From Bacillota bacterium (lineage in GTDB: Bacteria; Bacillota; Sulfobacillia; Sulfobacillales; Sulfobacillaceae): DNA of 15,482 nucleotides. Location: the NCBI GenBank assembly GCA_021820675.1, contig JAKADI010000003.1, positions 1 to 15,482 on the forward strand, given 5' to 3'. Shown piece after piece: positions 1-5,845 of the stretch. Position 1 is the stretch's first letter; the number at the start of each line of letters is the position of its first letter. Under the pieces are notes generated by a model. That model was not told the DNA's origin. It was given only the letters and a program-made list of their open reading frames with translations, and did no database searches. The translations under genes were made by a program, and so were the position numbers.

Positions 1-6
1 GTTGTT

Positions 7-1527
7 ATGAAACCATCTCGCGAGGAGATTGCGCAACGCGATGAGCAGGTTTTACGGCGATTCGGTTATGTGCAAGAGCTGTATCGTACTATGGGTGGGT
101 TCTCGAATTTTGCCATTTCATTCACCATTATTTCCATTCTTAGTGGTCCTTTGACTTTGTTTGGATTCGGATTAGCTGCCGCGGGGCCAGCGGCGTCTGC
201 CTATGGCTGGCCGATTGTGACCCTGTTTGTGATGTTTGTGGCCTTGAACATGGCCGAGACTGCGTCCGCCTTTCCCACGACCGGGGGCCTGTATTTTTGG
301 TCCAGCATGCTTGGCGGAGCGGGGTGGGGCTGGTTTACCGGATGGTTTAATTTGATTGGCCAGGTCGCTATTACGGCGGGAATCGATTACGGCTTGGCCC
401 TCTTCGTGGATGCATTAATTAATCAGTATGCGCCGACATTTCCGGTTGCGGGTCACGCGGGAGCGGTGGCCACATTAGGAATTTATGCGGTCATTTTGTT
501 GATTCACGCTTGGCTGAATGTGAAAGGCGTACGTTTAGTCTCGTTGTTAAACGATGTGAGTGTGTGGTGGCATGTCGGAGGAGCCTTCATTATTGTCGCG
601 GCGTTGGCCTTTTTGGCTCCGCATCATGCCCATTTATGGTCATTCGCATTTACGACGCTTAAGACCCAAACGGGATTTACCCGGTGGTATGGATTTTTGA
701 TCGGACTCTTGCTCGCGTCATACACCATTACCGGCTTTGACGCCTCAGCGCATATGTCTGAAGAAACGCTGGGCGCATCCAATGCGCCATCGTGGGGTAT
801 TGTCATGTCCGTGGCGATTTCCGGAATTGTTGGCTATATTCTGCTGTTGGGCATGGTAACCGCGTTGCCGTCGCTGTCCGCCGCGCTCAAAGCCTCCAAC
901 CCGGTGCTGTATGTGTTAACGACCCGCTTAGGATCGACTGGTGGGACCCTGTTGTTCGTGATCGCGTTGGCGGCCATGTTCTTTTGTGGAATGTCATCGG
1001 TTACCGCCAATTCCCGAATGATTTACGCGTTTGCCCGGGACCAAGGGTTGCCGGCGTCGGGTCCGTTAAAGCGGCTAAATGATATTCGTTCACCGTATAA
1101 TGCTATCTGGGTTGCTGTCATTTTAGCGTTTGTTTTAGCCGTTCCCGCCTTATGGAGTAGTGTGGTTTATTCGGCTGTGACGTCCATCGGCGTCATCGGG
1201 CTCTTCGTTTCCTACGTGACTCCAGCGTTTTTAAAGTTGATTTACCCGTCGCGCTTTACGCCGGGACCTTGGTCCTTAGGGAGATTTAGCCGCGTGGTGG
1301 GTATCATTGCCGTGGCCTGGGTGGTATTCATTTGCATCTTGTTTTCACTGCCTGTGGCGCGACCCGTGACCCTAAGCAACTTCAACTATACGCCTGTGGT
1401 GTTGGCTGTGGTGGTTGTCGCTTTGGCCGTCGCCTATCTTACTCGCGTTCGCCATCATTTCAAGGGACCGGCCATTTTGCAAGAGCGGTTGGGAGATGCG
1501 GACGACGAGTCGTATGCCGGGGAGTAA
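7..1527 (+). CDS. APC-superfamily amino acid/amine permease
   Basis: This is an integral membrane transporter of the amino acid-polyamine-organocation superfamily, probably importing an amino acid or related amine. About 12 hydrophobic segments span most of the 506 residues. Family motifs are visible: ETASAFPTTGGLYFW near residue 80 (the E-x-x-S-x-x-P-T-x-G-G-x-Y-x-W pattern) and GFDASAHMSEET near residue 245. Both are typical of the amino acid/choline transporter (ACT, UGA4-like) branch. Substrate cannot be read from sequence. The ATG at 7 is used because only two valine codons precede it, but the frame is open to the window edge and no ribosome site is visible, so the true start may lie upstream. 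The predicted end is a charged cytoplasmic tail. A functional link with the cox genes is not evident, as more than 850 bases separate it from the next gene. Confidence 0.88.
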   Translation: MKPSREEIAQRDEQVLRRFGYVQELYRTMGGFSNFAISFTIISILSGPLTLFGFGLAAAGPAASAYGWPIVTLFVMFVALNMAETASAFPTTGGLYFWSSMLGGAGWGWFTGWFNLIGQVAITAGIDYGLALFVDALINQYAPTFPVAGHAGAVATLGIYAVILLIHAWLNVKGVRLVSLLNDVSVWWHVGGAFIIVAALAFLAPHHAHLWSFAFTTLKTQTGFTRWYGFLIGLLLASYTITGFDASAHMSEETLGASNAPSWGIVMSVAISGIVGYILLLGMVTALPSLSAALKASNPVLYVLTTRLGSTGGTLLFVIALAAMFFCGMSSVTANSRMIYAFARDQGLPASGPLKRLNDIRSPYNAIWVAVILAFVLAVPALWSSVVYSAVTSIGVIGLFVSYVTPAFLKLIYPSRFTPGPWSLGRFSRVVGIIAVAWVVFICILFSLPVARPVTLSNFNYTPVVLAVVVVALAVAYLTRVRHHFKGPAILQERLGDADDESYAGE

Positions 1528-1564
1528 GTGCGACCATGCGAAAGTCTAAAAGTTAGGCAGGGGG

Positions 1565-1722
1565 GGTGGTGATCACCACCACGATGTTCCCGGCACAGAG
1601 CGATTACCGGTGGACCGGGGGGTTTCCCCTACACCGGCCAGTGCCCCGGGGAACATCGCTGGTGGCCTCCTGAATAGCCCACATTTGGGATCACCCATCG
1701 TCCCGCCTCGTTAAGTGGGTGG
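1565..1722 (+). promoter_or_regulatory. Structured RNA-like segment with competing hairpins
   Basis: Three elements are visible. First, a perfect 16-base palindrome lies at 1565-1580 (GGTGGTGATCACCACC). Second, a long stem spans 1576-1665: 1576-1581 pairs with 1660-1665, 1582-1591 with 1649-1658 (ten pairs without a break), 1592-1596 with 1641-1645, 1607-1612 with 1632-1637 and 1617-1620 with 1626-1629, giving about 31 pairs. Third, a smaller hairpin joins CACCCA at 1692-1697 to TGGGTG at 1716-1721. The ACCACC at 1575-1580 can join either the palindrome or the long stem, so the two folds exclude each other. No T-run follows, so this is not an ordinary intrinsic terminator. A ribosome-binding-like AGGAAAGGAG and a short ORF follow directly, so a leader RNA, a small RNA or a mobile-element end are all possible. 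No known RNA family is recognised. Confidence 0.35.
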
Positions 1723-1750
1723 AATCAGCGAAGAGGAAAGGAGCATCGTC

Positions 1751-1849
1751 ATGGAGTTCCCGGAGTGTCGTCTCAGTTTCTCGTTCCGCCAGCGCTTGCA
1801 GCCTTGCGGATCAGGATCGACAACAACAACGGGAGAGCCCGCACGCTAA
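1751..1849 (+). CDS. Possible 32-residue leader-type ORF
   Basis: An ATG at 1751 sits 7 bases after AGGAAAGGAG (1734-1743), a convincing ribosome site, and opens a 32-codon frame ending at TAA 1847-1849. The product starts MEFPECRLSF and ends in a Ser/Thr/Gly-rich stretch with four consecutive threonines. It matches no family I know. It could be a leader peptide of the structured segment upstream, the start of a decayed gene, or chance. The good ribosome site is the only argument for it. Confidence 0.2.
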   Translation: MEFPECRLSFSFRQRLQPCGSGSTTTTGEPAR

Positions 1850-2138
1850 TGGATCGGCCAAACATCTTTTGAAAGGCTTTGTACCTATATCGGCAGGAAG
1901 CGGCTGGTTGTAAGACATTGCCTGGACAGTTAGCCAACCAGGTGATGGCGACGGGTTATCAGATAAAAACCGAAAAGGTCAGCAGATCGTTGCTGTATGG
2001 ATTGTTGCGGTCCTGCTGCGGATTGTGGACTTTCACGAAAGCCGAGCAAAATGGCAAAAGTCCTGAAAGGTCATCACTTTACGGCGGCCACTGCTGGCGC
2101 AGAGGTGTCTCGGTTCAATTACCAGATCGCCGCATAAA

Positions 2139-2175
2139 ACACGATCGAGCAAATTGATGGGGCTCGATCAAGTGT
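2139..2175. repeat. Inverted repeat GATCGAGC / GCTCGATC
   Basis: GATCGAGC at 2143-2150 is the exact reverse complement of GCTCGATC at 2162-2169, with an 11-base loop. Flanking ACAC (2139-2142) and GTGT (2172-2175) extend the stem to 12 pairs with a two-base AA bulge. No T-run follows on either strand, so it is not an obvious terminator. It may be a protein-binding dyad or part of a decayed element end. Confidence 0.45.
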
Positions 2176-2323
2176 CCCGGGATCAAAAGGTGTTATGGGA
2201 GGCTTTCGCGATGATTGGACTACACAGAGTTTCCCGGTTTGACCCGCGTTCTTTGGAGACCATACCCCATTTTGAGAAACTCGGAGCATGTGATGACATG
2301 CCTATGCACCGTGCCAACCGTAA

Positions 2324-2362
2324 ATGAGTCAGCCTCATAATGGTCATCCCTGTGATGGGATG
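2324..2362 (-). terminator. Two small hairpins after the regulator gene
   Basis: On the transcript of the regulator-kinase operon two hairpins lie 30-70 bases after the response-regulator stop: CATCCC-N6-GGGATG (2345-2362) and ATGAG-N5-CTCAT (2324-2338). They are well placed to end or stabilise the transcript. Neither is followed by a U-tract on the minus strand, so a Rho-independent terminator is doubtful. The hairpins are seen directly; the function is a guess from position. Confidence 0.2.
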
Positions 2363-2392
2363 TAAACGCGGACGGCAGATAGGCTAAATCTC

Positions 2393-3019
2393 TTAAATCA
2401 GGCCATAACGATAGGCAATCACAGCCGCCTCGACGCGATTTCTTGCGCCGAGATTTTCAACAATGGTGTTGACATGCGCCTTTACCGTGTTTTCGGACAA
2501 ATTTAAGGTGGTGCCGATTTCTTTATTCGTAAATCCTTCGGCAACAAGCGCTAAGATTTGGATATCTAGGGGTTTGAGCGTGGCGGGGAATTGGAGATGG
2601 TCCTCTTCCACCCACCGCATTACCGGTGCGGTGACTTTTGGATCCAAGACTGCACCCTGGGTTAAAACCCGTCGAATATAGCCAATTAACTCCCAACTGG
2701 TGACATCTTTGACAATATAACCTCGCGCCCCATTGATCAGGGCACTCCGAAGAAGAACTTCATCGGTGTAACTGGTAAGGATAATGCAGACTGTTGAAAG
2801 GCCAGCGTCCCTCACTAAGCGGCAGACGGCCGGTCCCTGTATTCCATCCATCCGTATATCCAACAAGGCGATTTCGGGATGTAATTCGGTAATGAGTTTC
2901 CATGCCGTATTTCCATCTGCCGCTTCTCCCACAACGGAAAACTCCTGGGTCTCTGACAAGACCTGCCGGAGTCCTCGCCGGGTTAATTCATGATCATCGG
3001 CAATGATTACTCGATGCAT
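2393..3019 (-). CDS. NarL/LuxR-family response regulator
   Basis: This 208-residue protein is a two-component DNA-binding regulator. Residues 1-120 form a receiver domain with the acidic pair D8-D9, the phosphate-accepting D54 (LLDIRM), T82 (ILTSY) and K104 (YIVKD), so it should be phosphorylated normally. Residues about 145-208 form a LuxR-type helix-turn-helix, with EGFTNKEIGTTLNLSENTVKAHV carrying the recognition helix. The ATG lies 7 bases after GAGGT, inside the 3' end of the kinase gene (13-base overlap), which indicates translational coupling and a cognate pair. Its likely target is the twin box at 4301-4336 between this operon and coxM, by analogy with other NarL-type regulators that bind as dimers to short palindromes. 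The length and order are normal for the family. The signal and targets are inferred from position. Confidence 0.93.
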   Translation of the reverse strand: MHRVIIADDHELTRRGLRQVLSETQEFSVVGEAADGNTAWKLITELHPEIALLDIRMDGIQGPAVCRLVRDAGLSTVCIILTSYTDEVLLRSALINGARGYIVKDVTSWELIGYIRRVLTQGAVLDPKVTAPVMRWVEEDHLQFPATLKPLDIQILALVAEGFTNKEIGTTLNLSENTVKAHVNTIVENLGARNRVEAAVIAYRYGLI

Positions 3020-4185
3020 GGTGACGACCTCGATTTCACGTTATTAGGAAGAATGACGCGGACCGTTGTGCCGCCCTCGTCATCGCTAAATATGGCAAAT
3101 TCGCCACCGATACGCTGGGCTAAGGTCTTCATGGAGCGAATGCCGTAGCTGAGTGGCTTCGGCCGCGACGGCGGCAATCCCACCCCCATATCATGGATGG
3201 CGAGAATGGTTTCCTCGAGCTTTATCGATAGCGTAACTACAGCTACATCGCTGCGACTATGTTTGTGAATATTGGTTAAGGCTTCGTGAGTGATATAGCG
3301 GGCAACGGAAACGGCAGTTGGATCAATTTTTTTATCGGTGCCCGTGCATAAGAATTTGGTTTTAATCCCGCTACGTTGCTCGAACTCTGTCAGCATCCGG
3401 GAAATCACGCCGGCTAAACCGCCGGACGGTCTGTTGTCGGTCAAGGAAAAAATTGCCGTTTTCACGTCACGCAGTCCTTTTTCGGCGAGTTCTTGCATCG
3501 TTTTGAGTCTTGCCAGTGACTCATCATCACTTTGGGGGAAGTGCTCTTGGCAACGGCTGATTTCCAGTTTCAGCAAAAACAAGGTTTGGGCTACGGAGGA
3601 GTGAAGAGCCATACTGATTCGCTCACGTTCTTCGAGCACTAAAATTCGTGCTAGCTGATCGCGCGTACGGACACTTTCCAGTGCGATCGCGGCTTGCGTG
3701 GCAAATGCGGTGAGCAAATCTTGGTCCCTTTGATCAAAATGACGCCCATGCGGACTTTCGGCTAGAAACAAACTTCCGAGGAGGGTATCAAAGGATTTTA
3801 ACGGCACTCCGAGAAAAGAGCCCATCCGGGGGTGATTCGCGGGCTTATGCACCCTATGGGACAAGGGGACTTGATCGAGACGAATGGCTTGCCCGCTTCG
3901 ATAAGGGACCATAAACAGTCCATGGCCCGTGGGGAGTTCCTCCGCGGGAGGCACGCCGGAGACTTTGAAGTGCCGAAGTTGGCTGGGGTTATCCTCGTCG
4001 ACGACGACAAGTCCCCCCATCTTAGCCCCGATAAGGTCCTTGGCACAATCAACAATGGTTTGCAAGAGACTGTCAAGGTCTACCTGCATGGCAATTTTTT
4101 GGTTCAGCATGATTAACGTTTCGAGTTCACGAACCTGTCGGGTCAAGTCGGACGGGATATCTGCATTCCCTTTTTGCAGAGCCAT
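3007..4185 (-). CDS. GAF-domain sensor histidine kinase, DevS/NarX-like
   Basis: This is a soluble sensor kinase with no membrane segment. Numbered from the ATG at 4185 it has 392 residues. A GAF domain covers about 38-171. A HisKA_3 dimerisation/phosphoacceptor helix follows at about 184-250, with H195 in ALHSSVAQ. A HATPase domain covers about 285-382, with an N-box around N305 (EALTN) and the G-box D332-x-G-x-G. The usual acidic residue right after the phospho-His (HD or HE) is serine here, which is odd. The GAF stretch HPRMGSFLGVP resembles the HPPM region of DevS/DosS-type sensors, where I recall a nearby His as the haem ligand, so H118 is a candidate ligand (inference). Start choice: the frame also opens at GTG 4212 and ATG 4191, but ATG 4185 has GAAAGG (4194-4199) at an ideal 8-base spacing. 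It overlaps the regulator gene by 13 bases. Confidence 0.9.
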   Translation of the reverse strand: MALQKGNADIPSDLTRQVRELETLIMLNQKIAMQVDLDSLLQTIVDCAKDLIGAKMGGLVVVDEDNPSQLRHFKVSGVPPAEELPTGHGLFMVPYRSGQAIRLDQVPLSHRVHKPANHPRMGSFLGVPLKSFDTLLGSLFLAESPHGRHFDQRDQDLLTAFATQAAIALESVRTRDQLARILVLEERERISMALHSSVAQTLFLLKLEISRCQEHFPQSDDESLARLKTMQELAEKGLRDVKTAIFSLTDNRPSGGLAGVISRMLTEFEQRSGIKTKFLCTGTDKKIDPTAVSVARYITHEALTNIHKHSRSDVAVVTLSIKLEETILAIHDMGVGLPPSRPKPLSYGIRSMKTLAQRIGGEFAIFSDDEGGTTVRVILPNNVKSRSSPCIE

Positions 4186-4268
4186 GAGCATAACCTTTCT
4201 TTCGTCAACCACACCACCCGTTGGACATTTAACGACGATAAAATACAGATAAGTCTATAGTATCACGG

Positions 4269-4297
4269 ATTATTTTATTTTTGTTGATGATTGTGAA
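4269..4297 (-). promoter_or_regulatory. Sigma-A-like promoter for the kinase-regulator operon
   Basis: On the minus strand TTCACA (4297-4292) and AATAAT (4274-4269) each match the sigma-A consensus at five of six positions, with an ideal 17-base spacer in AT-rich DNA. The start of transcription would be near 4262, giving a leader of about 75 bases before the kinase ATG. The twin boxes at 4301-4336 lie just upstream of the -35 element, a place where regulators often activate. Confidence 0.5.
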
Positions 4298-4300
4298 AAA

Positions 4301-4336
4301 TACCTAAAAGGGTACGAGAATATGCCCTTTTGGGTA
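4301..4336. promoter_or_regulatory. Twin 14-bp palindromic boxes, likely operator
   Basis: Box 1 is TACCTAAAAGGGTA (4301-4314) and box 2 is TGCCCTTTTGGGTA (4323-4336). Each is itself nearly palindromic; together they fit TRCCYWWWWGGGTA. They start 22 bases apart, about two helical turns, so they face the same side of the DNA. The outer 12-base arms (4301-4312 and 4325-4336) are also inverted repeats of each other with one mismatch. They sit between the two divergent promoters, centred roughly 52 and 75 bases upstream of the predicted coxM transcription start. This is the expected layout for a dimeric NarL/LuxR-type activator such as the neighbouring response regulator. The pattern is seen; the binding protein is inferred. 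Confidence 0.55.
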
Positions 4337-4347
4337 TCGCTAATATC

Positions 4348-4375
4348 TTGTTAAGTCTCCACAATGACATATAGA
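4348..4375 (+). promoter_or_regulatory. Possible promoter of the cox operon
   Basis: TTGTTA (4348-4353) and TATAGA (4370-4375) each match the sigma-A consensus at four of six positions, spaced by 16 bases. This would start transcription near 4382, about 40 bases before coxM. The weak match suits a promoter needing an activator bound at the twin boxes upstream. Other choices in this AT-rich region cannot be excluded. Confidence 0.35.
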
Positions 4376-4421
4376 AGTATACCGCTTTCTATGACTAAGA
4401 GGCTAAGCAAGGAGGATGAGG

Positions 4422-5309
4422 ATGTTTCCTAACCCATTTCAGTATTATGCCCCCCAATCACTAGATGAAATATTCCAGATACTGGACAAGTATGGGGATG
4501 AAGCCAAAATTTTGGCGGGCGGGCAAAGTTTGTTGCCGATGATGAAATTGCGCTTGGCGGCACCGTCCGTCCTCATCGACGTGAATGGGATTTCCCAGTG
4601 GGCCAATGTCAATGCCCAAGACCAGAGCCTCCAAATTGGTGCCCTGATGCGTCATCGCGACTGGGAGCACGCTTTGGATTCCCGCGTGCCGTTGCTGCAC
4701 TCCACTGCGGTTCATATTGCCGATCCACTGGTGAGAAACCGGGGTACAATGGCGGGATCGCTGGCGCATGCCGATCCAGCGGCCGATTGGGGCGCTGCGT
4801 TATTGGCTCTCAAAGCTTCTGTAGCGATTCAAAGTGCGCATCGCCTCCGAGAAGTTCCCTTGCGCGAGTTCTTCGTCGATACGTTTACTACCGTCCTCGA
4901 GCCGCAAGAATTGCTCACTGAAATTCGCATTCCGCTTCCGCAAAATGATGCATTTGTCGGGGCGAGATATTTCAAACTCGAACGAAAAGTCGGGGATTTT
5001 GCGGTTGTGGGGGTCGCCGTAACCGTGGTGTTGAACCCTGAAGGAGTCGTCACGGATGCGGGGATTGGACTTGCGGCGGTGGGAGCAACACCACTGGCCG
5101 CTGTGAACGCGGAATCCTTATTGAGAGGCCAACGGTTAACGCTTGACCTCGTTCAGGAGGCCGCGTCCGAGGCGGCGAAGGAGTCCGATCCCATCACGGA
5201 CCGGCGCGGCAGTGAAGACTATAAACGGGCGATGGTCAACGTCTTCGTGAAGCGAGGGCTGACAGCCGTGCATAAGGACTGGCAACTTCAGATGGACATT
5301 TCCGCCTAA
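4422..5309 (+). CDS. coxM: Aerobic CO dehydrogenase medium (FAD) subunit
   Basis: This is the flavoprotein subunit of molybdenum CO dehydrogenase. It takes electrons from CoxS through FAD and passes them to the quinone/respiratory side. The 295-residue length and the start MFPNPFQYYAP are typical. The first FAD-binding motif is AGGQSLLPMMKLR (residues 32-44); the second, usually TIGGS, reads TMAGS at 109-113, followed by LAHADPAADWG. The C-terminal CO_deh_flav_C region is present. An ATG at 4416 is also in frame, but it abuts the ribosome site AAGGAGG (4409-4415), whereas ATG 4422 has the right 6-base spacing and gives the family-typical N-terminus. It is first in the operon, 33 bases before coxS. 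The TMAGS change is minor and may still bind the FAD pyrophosphate. Related FAD subunits occur in other xanthine-oxidase-family enzymes, but the coxL motif downstream settles the assignment. Confidence 0.95.
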   Translation: MFPNPFQYYAPQSLDEIFQILDKYGDEAKILAGGQSLLPMMKLRLAAPSVLIDVNGISQWANVNAQDQSLQIGALMRHRDWEHALDSRVPLLHSTAVHIADPLVRNRGTMAGSLAHADPAADWGAALLALKASVAIQSAHRLREVPLREFFVDTFTTVLEPQELLTEIRIPLPQNDAFVGARYFKLERKVGDFAVVGVAVTVVLNPEGVVTDAGIGLAAVGATPLAAVNAESLLRGQRLTLDLVQEAASEAAKESDPITDRRGSEDYKRAMVNVFVKRGLTAVHKDWQLQMDISA

Positions 5310-5342
5310 AAGTCTCATAACCTACGAAATGGAGGAAAGGTG

Positions 5343-5840
5343 ATGGAGCAGACGGTTGCGAATGATCGGATTATGGTGCACGTGACTATCAACGGCGAAT
5401 CCCGCCAAGCCTTGGCGGAACCCCGCACGCTGCTGGCCTATTTCATTCGGGATACGCTGGGGTTAACGGGCACGCATGTGGGATGTGATACCACGAGTTG
5501 CGGTGCCTGCACCGTACTGTTAGATGGTATTCCGGTTAAGTCCTGTACGATTTTGGCGGTGCAAGCTGCCGGTCATGAAATCGAAACGGTTGAAGGGTTA
5601 GAACACAATGGGCAACTTCATCCCTTGCAGCAAGCATTTTGGGATAATCACGGCTTGCAATGCGGGTTCTGCACTCCGGGCATGTTAATGACCACCACAG
5701 CCCTATTACGGAGTCAAGATGACGTCAACGATGATGATGTGAGACGGGCTATTTCAGGGAATCTTTGCCGGTGTACCGGATACGTCAATATCGTCAAAGC
5801 GGTTTTGGAGGCGAAAAGCCGCATGAGGGAGGGGGGTTGA
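5343..5840 (+). CDS. coxS: Aerobic CO dehydrogenase small (2Fe-2S) subunit
   Basis: This 165-residue iron-sulfur subunit carries electrons from the Mo/Cu centre to FAD. The plant-type ferredoxin fold supplies the first 2Fe-2S cluster with C48, C53, C56 and C68 (HVGCDTTSCGACTVLLDG). The all-helical C-terminal domain supplies the second with C107, C110, C142 and C144 (QCGFCTPGM and NLCRCTGY). All eight cysteines are in place and the length is normal. A GTG at 5340 is in frame just before the ATG at 5343; the ATG is preferred because GGAGG (5331-5335) lies 7 bases upstream of it. The gene sits between coxM and coxL, and its stop is only 5 bases before the coxL start, so the three subunits are surely cotranscribed. 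Confidence 0.96.
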   Translation: MEQTVANDRIMVHVTINGESRQALAEPRTLLAYFIRDTLGLTGTHVGCDTTSCGACTVLLDGIPVKSCTILAVQAAGHEIETVEGLEHNGQLHPLQQAFWDNHGLQCGFCTPGMLMTTTALLRSQDDVNDDDVRRAISGNLCRCTGYVNIVKAVLEAKSRMREGG

Positions 5841-5845
5841 AGACC

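Larger units (their letters stand above)
1850..2392. other. Gene-poor stretch, possibly decayed coding DNA
   Basis: No open frame here looks like a preserved protein. Three frames are each open in pieces, such as a 28-codon frame from ATG 2051 and a 56-codon frame at 2157-2327. The latter has an internal ATG at 2211 preceded by GGGAGG with 8-base spacing. No piece resembles a known domain and pieces in different frames do not join into a recognisable family. Decay of an old gene or insertion element is possible but not demonstrated. Confidence 0.4.

Noticed and set aside
1565..1722. Intrinsic terminator of the permease gene
   Set aside because: The stems are strong, but no T-run follows any of them, and the fold is much larger than a usual terminator.
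5765..5845. Upstream extension of the coxL frame
   Set aside because: It overlaps the coxS coding end, adds residues unlike the family N-terminus, and ATG 5846 has its own purine-rich ribosome site.
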